Shown: piece by piece, positions 41,588-50,028 of the stretch | Position numbering within the stretch: position 1 is the stretch's first letter | How the letters are laid out: each line of letters starts with the position of its first letter | DNA from: an uncultured Oscillospiraceae bacterium | GTDB lineage: Bacteria > Bacillota > Clostridia > Oscillospirales > Oscillospiraceae | Direction: 5' to 3' | NCBI GenBank assembly: GCA_905233385.1 | Contig: CAJOEH010000001.1 | Coordinates: forward strand, 57,773-121,772 | Length of the DNA: 64,000 bases | Translations under genes and position numbers: made by a program | The notes under the pieces: generated by a model | Told to the model about the DNA's origin: nothing | The model's input: the letters and a program-made list of their open reading frames with translations, nothing else | The model's database searches: none

Positions 41588-41620
41588 ATGGCTCTCCTTT
41601 TTCGTCGCATAACTCCGGCC

Positions 41621-41926
41621 GTAGGGAGGCGTCCCCTGACGCCTCCGCGTCTGTCCGGACGAACTGCTTTATCCCCGGAGGCATGTGGGCATGCCTCCCT
41701 ACGCATTCATTCGATCCTGCATTTCTCCGTCCGTAGGGAGGCGTCCCCTGACGCCTCCGCGTCTGTCCGGACGTACTGCTTTATCCCCGGAGGCATGTAG
41801 GCATGCCTCCCTACGCATTCATTCGATTCTGCATTTCTCCGGCCGTAGGGAGGCGTCCCCTGACGCCTCCGCGTCTGTCCGGACGAACTGCTTTATCCCC
41901 GGAGGCATGTGGGCATGCCTCCCTAC
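41621..41926 (+). repeat. REP/BIME array on the 5' side of the RAYT gene
   Basis: Three tandem 112-base units, each with a direct REP (starting 41621, 41733, 41845) and an inverted REP (starting 41677, 41789, 41901) separated by a conserved CGTCTGTCCGGACG palindromic centre. Units are joined by a conserved spacer containing CATTCATTCGAT. Copies differ at only a few positions, so the expansion is recent. Confidence 0.92.
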
Positions 41927-41953
41927 GAGGGTGGTGGCTAAGCAAATCCTCCG

Positions 41954-42373
41954 TTATTCGTCAAAGGCGAGCAAATTGCCCAGCGGGATGGAGAATCCCA
42001 GCGCCTTGTACATGTCCACGTCGCAGTCCGCGCAGCCGACGGTCAGCGAGCTGACGCCGCTGTTCGCGCGTGCGAACTGCACCAACTCTCTCGCAACACC
42101 TTTGTGCCGGTATGCCGGGCGGATATAAAAGTCCTCGAACACGCCGCTCGGCGCGTAGAGGAAGGTCGAAAACCCGACCGTGACGGAACAGCAGCCGACC
42201 GGCTCCGCGCCGTCAAACGCGCCGTAAAAGAGGATTCTCTCCCCTTCTATTGCGCTTTGCAGGCGATTTTTGTCTTCTTCCGTCGGCTGATCCTCGCCGA
42301 TCTCCGCCTTATAGGCCAGTTGCAGCTCCCAGAGCCGCGCCATATCGGCAGCCGTCATTCTGCGATATTCCAT
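41954..42373 (-). CDS. GNAT-family N-acetyltransferase
   Basis: 139 residues. FEDFYIRPAYRHKGVARELVQFA is the acetyl-CoA pyrophosphate-binding loop, preceded by GCCSVTVGFSTFLYAPSGV and followed by TVGCADCDVDMYKALGFS. The acceptor is unknown. It lies 12 bases after the next upstream gene's stop, in a run of three acetyltransferase genes on the minus strand. Confidence 0.85.
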   Translation of the reverse strand: MEYRRMTAADMARLWELQLAYKAEIGEDQPTEEDKNRLQSAIEGERILFYGAFDGAEPVGCCSVTVGFSTFLYAPSGVFEDFYIRPAYRHKGVARELVQFARANSGVSSLTVGCADCDVDMYKALGFSIPLGNLLAFDE

Positions 42374-42385
42374 GTGATCCCCCTG

Positions 42386-42895
42386 TCATTCACCCAGCTC
42401 CAGCGTCATGCAGTCCACGTCGTAATACTGCCCGCCGATTTTGAAATACTTCGGGAAGGTGCCGAACGCCCGGAACCCGAATTTCCGGTAGAGCGCTTTC
42501 GCCCGCTCGTTGTCGGAGCGCACTTCCAAAGAAAGCACCTCCGCGCCGCTCTCGCGGGCAAAGCTGATCATCCGCGTCATCAGACCCGTCCCGATCCCGC
42601 GCCCCCAGTAGTCGCGCAGGACGGTGATCGCGAGATTCCTGCGGTGGCTGAACCGCGGGTTGTCGCTGCCGTCCACGCAGGCGTTTCCGACGATCTTCTC
42701 CCCGTCCATGGCGAGGAAGAACCGGCTGTGCGGGCTGTTCTCCCGCCGCGCCAGCATCGCTTCCTCCTGCTCCACGGTCAGTGGGATGCCCGCCGCGCCG
42801 AAGGTCAGGTTGTCGGTCTCGCCGCCGACGGTCTTCAAATATTCCAGCAGCGCCGCCGCATCGGACGGCACTGCCGTGCGATACGCAATCCTCAT
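42386..42895 (-). CDS. GNAT-family N-acetyltransferase
   Basis: 169 residues. The core reads NLAITVLRDYWGRGIGTGLMTRMISFARE (loop RGIGTG) then LEVRSDNERAKALYRKFGF, a textbook GNAT pattern close to the protein/amino-sugar acetyltransferase group. The acceptor is unknown. Its start overlaps the end of the Nudix-GNAT gene by four bases. Confidence 0.88.
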   Translation of the reverse strand: MRIAYRTAVPSDAAALLEYLKTVGGETDNLTFGAAGIPLTVEQEEAMLARRENSPHSRFFLAMDGEKIVGNACVDGSDNPRFSHRRNLAITVLRDYWGRGIGTGLMTRMISFARESGAEVLSLEVRSDNERAKALYRKFGFRAFGTFPKYFKIGGQYYDVDCMTLELGE

Positions 42896-43800
42896 TTCAA
42901 ATACTCCTCTCTCGTCAGCAGCAGATGGACGTTTCCGTCCTCGCGGCCTGTTTCGCGGAATCCCGCGGCCTTATGGACGCGATAGGCCGCGCCGCGGGTC
43001 GTCTCGAACTCGTTGTGCAGGCGGGAAATGCCCGCCGTTCGGAAGGCGCGGTCGATCAGCAGGCACAGGCCCTCTTTGCCGTAGCCTTTGCCGCGTTCCG
43101 GCGCGTAGATCACGATGCCCATGTCCCACCAGTCCCGCTCCGGGATGTAGTGGAAATTCACGTCACCGACGAACGCGCCGTCGGACTTCCGCTGCAAATA
43201 GGCGTAAAACCGCTCCGGCTCGCGCCCGATCCAGTTTTCCCGCATCGCCGCCCACTCCTCCGCCGCGTTCGGGATGCACCCGTCGGGCGGGAACCACGGC
43301 GCGTTGTACGCCATCGTCGCCGGGTCGGACAGCATTTTCACGTAAAACCAGCCGTCCTCCGGCTTCGGAAGATACAGCTGCAAGGCGTTCTCTTTTCCGT
43401 TCCTCTGATTCTGTGTTTCCGTCTCCCGCAGCAGCGGAAGGATCGCGCGGTCTGCCGGAAGCCAGTCAAGCGCGTCCAGCTCATCCATCGCCAGCCAGCG
43501 GGCGGCTTCGTGCTCTCTGAGCGTGAGCTCGCCGTCCGTGACGTGCGCCAGATAACAGCGCATGTGCAGATGAAATTCGGGATAGTCCCATTCGCTGGTC
43601 GTGAGATAGGCGTCGATCGCGATCTGCGCGCCGAGCTCCTCGCGGATCTCGCGGACCAGCGCAGCCTCCGGCGTCTCGCCCGGCTCGACCTTCCCGCCGG
43701 GGAACTCCCAATAATCCTTCCACGGTCCGTATCCCCGCTGCGTCGCGAAGATACGCGCTCCGTCGCGGATCACCGCCGCGACAACGTGCAGTGTCTTCAT
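42892..43800 (-). CDS. Nudix hydrolase (MutT-like) fused to a GNAT acetyltransferase
   Basis: 302 residues. Residues 1-130 are a MutT/NudG-like Nudix hydrolase: VVAAVIRDGARIFATQRGYG, then the complete Nudix box GGKVEPGETPEAALVREI followed by REELGA. After a short linker, residues ~140-300 form a RimJ-type GNAT domain with YAPERGKGYGKEGLCLLIDRAF and ETTRGAAYRVHKAAGF. The Nudix half would hydrolyse oxidised or other NTPs; the GNAT half has an unknown acceptor. No stop or shift separates the halves. It heads the acetyltransferase operon. Confidence 0.88.
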   Translation of the reverse strand: MKTLHVVAAVIRDGARIFATQRGYGPWKDYWEFPGGKVEPGETPEAALVREIREELGAQIAIDAYLTTSEWDYPEFHLHMRCYLAHVTDGELTLREHEAARWLAMDELDALDWLPADRAILPLLRETETQNQRNGKENALQLYLPKPEDGWFYVKMLSDPATMAYNAPWFPPDGCIPNAAEEWAAMRENWIGREPERFYAYLQRKSDGAFVGDVNFHYIPERDWWDMGIVIYAPERGKGYGKEGLCLLIDRAFRTAGISRLHNEFETTRGAAYRVHKAAGFRETGREDGNVHLLLTREEYLK

Positions 43801-43869
43801 GTCCTCAGCCTCCCGTTTTCATGATTATACCATTTCTTTCGTTTCGTTTCAACCGTACAGCCGCGCAAA

Positions 43870-43906
43870 GACAGAAAACAGCCGCGGCACAAAACGTGCC
43901 GCGGCT
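43870..43906 (-). terminator. Terminator of SLH protein 1
   Basis: An 11-bp stem (43880-43890 with 43896-43906, loop AAAAC); on the minus strand it runs into TTTTCTGTCTTT. Confidence 0.75.
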
Positions 43907-43924
43907 GCTGCATTTTTTGAAGAA

Positions 43925-46900
43925 TTACGGATTCATCGCACGGTACAGGAAGGTCACGATCTGGCCGCGGGTGCAGGCGTCGTACGGCGAGAACGTGGTA
44001 TCGGACGTACCCTTGGTGATGCCGTTCTCCACCGCCCACAGGACGGCCTTGTAGAAGTAGTCGCTCTCCGTTGCGTCTTTGAACGGATTGTCGGTCTTTT
44101 GCGGCTCCGGACAGCCCTTGGCTCTCCAGAGCAGGGCGACGACCTGCCCGCGGGTGCACTCGTCGTTCGGCGAGAAGGTGTCGGGGGAGGTGCCGTTGGT
44201 GATACTATCCTGCACCGCCCACAGGACGGCGGTGTAGAAGTAGTCGTTCTCCGAAACGTCCTTGAACGGATTAACGGCCGAATTCGGCTGCGGGCAGCCC
44301 ATCGCTCTCCAGAGGAAGGTCACGATCTGGCCGCGGGTGCAGACGGCGTCCGGCGCGAAATGGGTCGCATCCACGCCCTTCGTGATGGCCTTCTCGACCG
44401 CCCATTTCACCGGCAGCTCGAAGTACGAGCCCTGCGGGATGTCGATGAACGGCGTGCCGGTGGAGCCGAAGGCGAACCAGCGTGCGCCGCTCCATTCGAC
44501 CTCGTTGACCTGCATCCAGCTATCGACGGGTTTGTCGTTGATGTAGACCTTCGTGGTCTCGTCGAGGGCGTAGCCGGCGTCCGCCTCCAGGCTGATGCCG
44601 ATGAAGTAGCGCCCGCCTGCCTCAAAGACGAACTCGCCGCTGATGCCGCCGTCGGGATACCAGACCGCGCGGGTCAACTTGCAGTGGTAGTCGCCTGCCA
44701 GCTTGGCAGCGGGATCGGGATAGACGTATTTATCGCCGACGGAGGGGAGGTCGGCGGTCAGTCGCACCTCGGAGATCACGGTCGCGGCGGGCGGGACCGT
44801 GTACCACCACGCGGCGCACCATTCACTCTCATTGAGCTGCATCCAGTTGTCCACGGGCTGGCCGTTGATAAAGACCTTCGTCGACTTGTCAAGGACGCAG
44901 CCGGCTTCCGGACGGAGATAGACCTCGATGAAGTATCTGCCGCCCGCCTCAAAGACGATCTCGCCCGGGTTGATGCCGCCGTCGGGATACCAGGCAGCCT
45001 TTTCGATCGTGCAGGAGCAGGCGACTTCAAAGGAAGCTGCAACGTCGTCCAGAACGTACTTGCCGCCCGCCTTGGGAAGCTCTGCGGTCAACCGGATCTC
45101 GTTGAGCGTTTCCGTGACCGGCTGGATCAGAACTTCACTGGCGCCGACGTGCGACGCGTCGTAGATCGTGCCGTCTTCGATGACGGCGTTTTCGGGCTTG
45201 ACCAGTTCACAGCCGCTCAATCCGATGCCTGCGCCGAAGAAGGCGACCGCGATCGGTCCGCCCGGGTTCGTCTTGACGGAAAGGGTGCTGTTTTCTACGA
45301 TGAGCTTCTCGTGATCGTCGCCGGTAATGCCGTACTGGCTCGTCTCGACCCGCACGTCGGCGTTCTGCAGCCGGAGGGTCGCCTTGTTGTCCACGGAAAT
45401 ACCGCAGTTATTACCGACGTTTTTGACCGTCAGCCTGCCGCCGGTGATCCGCGTGTTCGCGGAAAGCTCAAGGGTGGATCTCGTGCCCTCTTGTTCGGTG
45501 TCGGAGAGGACGGAGTTGCCCGTCACGTTGACGATCAGCCCGTCCACGCTGCTGCGGATCACGCAGCCTGCGTAGGAGCAGTCGCCCTTGACGGTCAGGG
45601 TCTTCGTCGCCTTGTCGTATTGGAAGACGCCGTCGCCGAGGACGTTCGCCGCGTTGGCGTCCGTCACAGGCGTATCGCAGATGAACAGATCGCTGTTCTC
45701 GCCCTTCTTGAAGCGGCAGATGAGGCACTGCATCCGGTCGTGGTCGAACGTGAAGACGGGATCGCGGGACAGCAGCACCGGATCGCCGTAGACCATCGCG
45801 TCGTACCAGCCGTCAAAATAGTAGCCGTGCCGCGCCTTCGCCGTCAGGGTGTAGGGGCCCGCGGGGCAGTTCGGTCCGTCGATCGTGGTCGTCCAGAGAT
45901 GATCCAGATTGTCATAGTACGCGCCGCCGTGCACATCGCTCTCCGGCTCGGTCACAGTGGTCACAGTCAACGGGTAGACCTCGGGGACCTGCACGCTGAA
46001 AATCACGAACAGGTAGGAATAGCTGCCGTGATTTTCCCAGATGAGCTTCTCCACGTTGCCGCCGTAGAGCTGCACGGTCGGGTTTTCCGCGATCGGCACC
46101 TCATCTTCGAAGGGGAAGAGCTGGTAGTAGGAATAGTAGGTCTTGCCGGACTCGAACCGATCCTCGCCGTAGAGCATCGTTTCGTTGTTCTGCTTGACGT
46201 CTTCGAGCTTCTCCCACCAGACGTCGATCGGCTCGTCTTCCACGCCGGAGGTCAGGCAGAAGCGCGGTCCGGCGTCAACGATTCGATCGCGCGGCTGGAT
46301 GCGGGACGCAAACAGCTCGATGCTGTCGATCACGGTCTGCGTCGGGATCGTCACGGAGAAGTAGAGACGGACGTAGTTGTCCGCGCCGTCAAACACCGCA
46401 CCGTTATAGAGTTTCGCGCCGGTGATGTTGTAGGTCGTTTTCTCCGTGAAGCAGCGCTCGTACTCCGGCCGCAGCACGATGACGCCGTAGTAGGTCTTGC
46501 CGGCCTCAAAACTGCCGTGGAAGGTCGCCGCCTCGGTGTAGGTGCCGATCTTGGCGGTGCTGTCCCACCAGTAGCCGCCCGCCGTCGCCTCTCTGTCAAT
46601 GAATGCGTCGCTGTACCAGCCGACGGTCGCCGCCCACGGGCTGCCCGCAAGCTCGCCTGCCGAGGGGGTGCGGATGTAGAGATCGAGCGATTCGATCTCG
46701 CGCTCCCAGATGGCGTAGAGCGTCATGTCGTCGCGGATCGTCTCATTGAGATTAAAGGTCTGCGTACGGGTGTTGTCGGGACGGATGCCCCAGCCGCAGA
46801 ATCGCCAGCCGTCGTGGCTGAGCGTCGGCATATCGCTCTCGTGCAGCTTGCCGCCGTAGGGGATGGTGATCGTGCTGTAGTGATCGTCCGACAGGTTGCC

Positions 46901-47017
46901 GTCAAAGGTCACGGTGACGATCGACGGATCGCGCGTCGGCGCGGCTGCGGCGGGGATCGCCGCCAGCAGGGAAACCGCCAGCACGACCGCCAGAAGCAGG
47001 GATAACAGCCGTTTCAT
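43925..47017 (-). CDS. SLH surface protein 1 (InlB-type and beta-helix-like modules)
   Basis: 1030 residues from the ATG at 47017 (AGGAGG upstream). A signal peptide (KRLLSLLLAVVLAVSLLAAIPAAAA) is followed by an InlB B-repeat-like unit near residues 32-105 (GGKLHESDMPTLSHDGWRFCGW, ending LYAIWE). Next come beta-rich domains, then one copy of the module shared by this island (DLFICDTPVTDANAANVLGDG, then DKATKTLTVKGD), and two ~95-residue repeats each with WYPDGGI and FEAGGRYFI. The protein ends in three SLH domains (GQIVTFLWRAMG, GQVVALLWRAKG, GQIVTFLYRAMNP) that bind cell-wall polymer. It has its own promoter carrying the shared palindrome. Function beyond surface display is unknown. Confidence 0.88.
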   Translation of the reverse strand: MKRLLSLLLAVVLAVSLLAAIPAAAAPTRDPSIVTVTFDGNLSDDHYSTITIPYGGKLHESDMPTLSHDGWRFCGWGIRPDNTRTQTFNLNETIRDDMTLYAIWEREIESLDLYIRTPSAGELAGSPWAATVGWYSDAFIDREATAGGYWWDSTAKIGTYTEAATFHGSFEAGKTYYGVIVLRPEYERCFTEKTTYNITGAKLYNGAVFDGADNYVRLYFSVTIPTQTVIDSIELFASRIQPRDRIVDAGPRFCLTSGVEDEPIDVWWEKLEDVKQNNETMLYGEDRFESGKTYYSYYQLFPFEDEVPIAENPTVQLYGGNVEKLIWENHGSYSYLFVIFSVQVPEVYPLTVTTVTEPESDVHGGAYYDNLDHLWTTTIDGPNCPAGPYTLTAKARHGYYFDGWYDAMVYGDPVLLSRDPVFTFDHDRMQCLICRFKKGENSDLFICDTPVTDANAANVLGDGVFQYDKATKTLTVKGDCSYAGCVIRSSVDGLIVNVTGNSVLSDTEQEGTRSTLELSANTRITGGRLTVKNVGNNCGISVDNKATLRLQNADVRVETSQYGITGDDHEKLIVENSTLSVKTNPGGPIAVAFFGAGIGLSGCELVKPENAVIEDGTIYDASHVGASEVLIQPVTETLNEIRLTAELPKAGGKYVLDDVAASFEVACSCTIEKAAWYPDGGINPGEIVFEAGGRYFIEVYLRPEAGCVLDKSTKVFINGQPVDNWMQLNESEWCAAWWYTVPPAATVISEVRLTADLPSVGDKYVYPDPAAKLAGDYHCKLTRAVWYPDGGISGEFVFEAGGRYFIGISLEADAGYALDETTKVYINDKPVDSWMQVNEVEWSGARWFAFGSTGTPFIDIPQGSYFELPVKWAVEKAITKGVDATHFAPDAVCTRGQIVTFLWRAMGCPQPNSAVNPFKDVSENDYFYTAVLWAVQDSITNGTSPDTFSPNDECTRGQVVALLWRAKGCPEPQKTDNPFKDATESDYFYKAVLWAVENGITKGTSDTTFSPYDACTRGQIVTFLYRAMNP

Positions 47018-47069
47018 AATACTACCTCCTGTTTTTGCTTGAATGGAAAGGATATAATAATCCATATAT

Positions 47070-47115
47070 ACAATAATCGAATCTGAGCGGCTTGTCTATC
47101 CGCCGTTTGGCGGAT
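47070..47115 (-). promoter_or_regulatory. Promoter and palindromic box of SLH gene 1
   Basis: Minus strand: palindrome ATCCGCC-AAAC-GGCGGAT (47098-47115) directly abuts the -35 TAGACA (47093-47098), then a 17-base spacer and TATTGT (47070-47075). The same box occurs at 49128-49148 and 53672-53692. Confidence 0.8.
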
Positions 47116-47161
47116 TTTTGACAATTCTCAATGCGCAATGATGTGAAGGGGCGCGGGAGCA

Positions 47162-47194
47162 GCAAAAAATGCGGAGCGGCAAAAGCCGCTCCGC
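47162..47194 (-). terminator. Terminator of SLH protein 2
   Basis: A 10-bp GC stem (47171-47180 with 47185-47194, loop AAAA); the minus strand continues ATTTTTTGCT. Confidence 0.85.
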
Positions 47195-47219
47195 AAAAAC
47201 GCATTTACGAGAAATCAGT

Positions 47220-49004
47220 TTACGGATTCATAAAGCGGTACAGGAAGGTGACGATCTGGCTGCGCTGGCAGGCGCTGGACGGGCCGAAGTGGGTCGCGTC
47301 CATGCCCTTGGTGATGTTCTTCTCCACCGCCCACAGGACAGCGTCGTAGTAGTACGCGCTGCTTGTCACGTCGACAAAGGGGTTGGTCTTGTTCGAGTAT
47401 TCGGGGTTGCCCGCCGCGCGGTACAGGAAGGCCACCGCGTGCTCGCGCTTGCAGAACGCGTTCGGCGCGAAGTGCGTCTCGTCGGTGCCGGTGGTGACGC
47501 CGTTCTCGTACGCCCAGAGAACTGCCTTGTAGTAGTAATCGCTTTCCTTCACGTCCACGAAGGGATTTGCGGTGCTCTTGGGAGCGGGCTCGCCGAGCGC
47601 GCGCCACAGGAAGGTCACGATCTGACCGCGGGTGCAGGTGGCGTTCGGGCCGAAGTGCGTCGCGTCGAGGCCGTTGGTGACCTGCGGCTTGGCGTAGTAC
47701 GCCCACAGGACCGCGTCGTAGAAGTAGTCGGTCTTGGCGACGTCGACGAACGGGTTTTCTTTTTCCACGGGGCCGCTGGGCGTGCCCGGAACGATCTTGA
47801 CTTCCTTGGCCGGCTCGCCGCCGACCATGACGTTGCCGTCCTTGATCTCGGCGTCCTCAGGCGCATCGATGTAGCAGCCGTTGAGCTGGACAAGATCGAA
47901 GCGGGAGATCGCAGCCGCGGAGGCCTTCACGCTGACGGTGGAATCGTAGAGATAGAGCTTTGCGCCGCTTTCGCCGCAGATGCCGTTTTTGCCGTTCAGG
48001 TCAACGTTCGCGTCCTTGATCGAGAAGGCACAGCCGTTGACGTAGATGCTGGACAGCGCGCCCGCGATCGTCAGCTTGCCCGGGCCTTCGATCCGCGTGG
48101 GAGCTGTCACCAGGATGCCATGGCCGTCGATGATCTTGAGGGTGGAGTCCTTCGCGACCTTGATGACCGTGCCGGTGATGCCGCTTTCGATCATAGTGCC
48201 CATGTACTCGCAGTCGCCGTTGATCGTGAGGATGGTCGTGTTCGGGTCATAGGCGAACACGCCGTCGCCCATGATGTCCTTGCAGTTGGCGGAGTTGACC
48301 GTCTTGCCGCAGACCTTGAGGGCGTAGGTGTCGACCGGCTGCAGCAGGACCTCGGTCGCGCGGTTGCCTTCCGCGTCGCGGATATCCGCGCCGAAGATCT
48401 GACCGGCTTCCGGAGTGATCACGCCCATGTCGCTGCCGAGGGACAGACCGCCGTCGCCATAGATCGCGCTGGTCGTGCCCTTTGCCGAGACAGTGGATTC
48501 AGTAATCTCGAGCTTGCCGCCGGCGTGGATGCCGTACGGGCCGCCGCTGGCGTCAACGATCGCTTCCTTAATGCCGATCCCGCCGGCGGCGTAGATCGCG
48601 CCGTCGCTGTTGCTGCCCGTGCCGATCGCGGTCAGCTTGCTTGCCGTGCCGTCGCAGGTGATGGACAGCTGATTGTTGTGGGAGATCGCGCCGCCGTTCA
48701 TGGTACGCTCGACCGACACATCACCCGTGACGACGATACGCAGCTCCGCGCCGAGCATGGAGTTGATGGCCGCCATCGCAGAGCCGTTGTTCCAACTGAT
48801 GCTCTTGTTGAGATACAGGTAATAGACGGAGCCGGTCGGCACGAAGCTGACTGCGCCGTCGCCCAGGACGTCGCCCTTGTTGTCGTCGGTGACCGTCTTG
48901 CCGCAGATCCAGATATTGTAGTTGGCGGCGGATGCCGTCAGGACCGGCACCATGGACAGCACCAGAACGAACGCCAGAAGCAGGGATAAAAGCCGCTTTT
49001 TCAT
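47220..49004 (-). CDS. SLH surface protein 2
   Basis: 594 residues from the ATG at 49004 (GGAGG upstream; an open extension to 49073 is unsupported). Signal peptide KKRLLSLLLAFVLVLSMVPVLTASA. Two copies of the island's shared module follow, beginning YNIWICGKTVTDDNKGDVLG and YALKVCGKTVNSANCKDIMG. Each continues with short hydrophobic-alternating strands (for example GPGKLTIAG, LYLYDSTVSVKA) that suggest a right-handed beta-helix. Three SLH domains end the protein: GQIVTFLWRALGEPAPKS, CKREHAVAFLYRAAG and CQRSQIVTFLYRFMNP. The promoter carries the shared palindrome. The C-terminal ~200 residues are very close to SLH protein 4. Confidence 0.88.
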   Translation of the reverse strand: MKKRLLSLLLAFVLVLSMVPVLTASAANYNIWICGKTVTDDNKGDVLGDGAVSFVPTGSVYYLYLNKSISWNNGSAMAAINSMLGAELRIVVTGDVSVERTMNGGAISHNNQLSITCDGTASKLTAIGTGSNSDGAIYAAGGIGIKEAIVDASGGPYGIHAGGKLEITESTVSAKGTTSAIYGDGGLSLGSDMGVITPEAGQIFGADIRDAEGNRATEVLLQPVDTYALKVCGKTVNSANCKDIMGDGVFAYDPNTTILTINGDCEYMGTMIESGITGTVIKVAKDSTLKIIDGHGILVTAPTRIEGPGKLTIAGALSSIYVNGCAFSIKDANVDLNGKNGICGESGAKLYLYDSTVSVKASAAAISRFDLVQLNGCYIDAPEDAEIKDGNVMVGGEPAKEVKIVPGTPSGPVEKENPFVDVAKTDYFYDAVLWAYYAKPQVTNGLDATHFGPNATCTRGQIVTFLWRALGEPAPKSTANPFVDVKESDYYYKAVLWAYENGVTTGTDETHFAPNAFCKREHAVAFLYRAAGNPEYSNKTNPFVDVTSSAYYYDAVLWAVEKNITKGMDATHFGPSSACQRSQIVTFLYRFMNP

Positions 49005-49104
49005 TTGTTGTTTTCCTCCTAAAGATTGTTTTTGTCTCCCGCGGCGGTCTGCCGCAGGAAGAAATTTGGACACCTACCCGAAAGAGTAGACTTTTCCACA
49101 TCTT

Positions 49105-49148
49105 ATTGTAGGAGAAATCGCAAGGCGTGTCTATCCGCCATTTGGCGG
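49105..49148 (-). promoter_or_regulatory. Promoter and palindromic box of SLH gene 2
   Basis: Minus strand: palindrome CCGCC-AAAT-GGCGG (49135-49148), -35 TAGACA (49128-49133), 17-base spacer, TACAAT (49105-49110). Confidence 0.85.
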
Positions 49149-49320
49149 GTTTTTCAAATGAAAGATGAAAAAATGAAAACGGAAAATGTACGCGGAATGC
49201 GATCAGTTTACCGTAATTACATTATGTAAACCTACGATGATAGTTAGTACGGCAGTATGAACCGGAGGATGCGGTGTGATCTGACCAACGGCGTCATCGC
49301 GAGGTCGCGCAGCGAGCAGC

Positions 49321-49354
49321 GAAAGCGCAGCACCCGCAAGGGTACTGCGCTTTC
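49321..49354 (-). terminator. Hairpin after the response regulator gene
   Basis: A 10-bp stem (49321-49330 with 49345-49354). It lacks a T-run, so termination is uncertain. The rest of 49149-49320 is gene-free, with no further structure that I can support. Confidence 0.35.
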
Positions 49355-49371
49355 GTATCAGGACGTTCAGA

Positions 49372-49995
49372 CTATGGGAGCAACCCCAATCTTGACGCTT
49401 TGACGGCAAGCTCCGTGCGGGAGTGAATGCCGGTCTTTTCCATGAGCTGTTCAAGATGGCTCTTGACCGTCAGCGGGGAGATCCGCATCCGTTCGGCGAT
49501 CTCCTTGTTGGGGATGCCCTGCGTCAGATAGCCGAGCAAACGCTTCTGCTGATCGGTCAGCTCGCTCGTCGGCAGGGAACCGAGCATCGCCTGCGGCGGC
49601 GTATCCGCGTAGACAGATTCGCCGTCTACGGTGCGGTCCATGATCTCCACCAGCGGCAGGCGGGAATATTCCTTGTACCAGAAACTGTCGATGCCCGCCG
49701 CCTGCGCCTGCGCCATCCACTCCGGCTGCGCCATCGAGGTGGCGAGGATGATCTTGGTCTGCGGCATTTCCCGCTTGAGGATCGCCGCCGCCGTCAGGCC
49801 GTCCATGCCCCGCGCCATCACGACGTCCATGATGACGAGATCGGGCTTGTTCTCCCTGCACCAGTTCAGCGCGTCCTCCGCGTAGGGGATCGACGCCGCC
49901 AGCTCGTAGCGGGTGGAGCTTTTGACGAACAAGTCGACGTACATCCGCGCCAGCCGCTGATCGTCAACGACGGCAACTTTGATTTTGTTTTCCAT
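49372..49995 (-). CDS. NarL/LuxR-type response regulator
   Basis: 207 residues. The receiver domain has the acidic pair VVDDQ (D11, D12), the phospho-acceptor D57 in VIMDVV, and the conserved Thr/Ser-Lys positions (ATSMAQ; WYKEYS). The C-terminal LuxR helix-turn-helix reads LTDQQKRLLGYLTQGIPNKEIAERMRISPLTVKSHLEQLMEKTGI. It lies 33 bases downstream of SLH gene 3, with GGAGG upstream, and so is likely co-transcribed with it. The HisKA_3-type kinase at 54097-55344 is the natural partner. The palindromic boxes at three SLH promoters are the natural targets, including the one that would drive its own gene. Confidence 0.93.
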   Translation of the reverse strand: MENKIKVAVVDDQRLARMYVDLFVKSSTRYELAASIPYAEDALNWCRENKPDLVIMDVVMARGMDGLTAAAILKREMPQTKIILATSMAQPEWMAQAQAAGIDSFWYKEYSRLPLVEIMDRTVDGESVYADTPPQAMLGSLPTSELTDQQKRLLGYLTQGIPNKEIAERMRISPLTVKSHLEQLMEKTGIHSRTELAVKASRLGLLP

Positions 49996-50028
49996 ACAGG
50001 CGATACCTCCCTGTTTCCGTTGGGTTCG

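Noticed and set aside
41621..41926. Evenly spaced repeats resembling a CRISPR array
   Set aside because: The 112-base period is too long, the intervening sequence is itself conserved rather than unique, and each unit contains paired REP hairpins next to a RAYT gene.
40973..42128. Several open frames reading through the REP arrays
   Set aside because: They translate the repeat itself (repeated GRRPLTPPRLSGRTALSPEA) and have no coding features.
43799..47005. A 1068-codon open frame on the plus strand opposite SLH gene 1
   Set aside because: It mirrors the coding pattern of a GC-rich gene, has no ribosome binding site or signal peptide, and gives arginine/valine-rich sequence with no motifs. 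The minus-strand SLH protein has clear domains.
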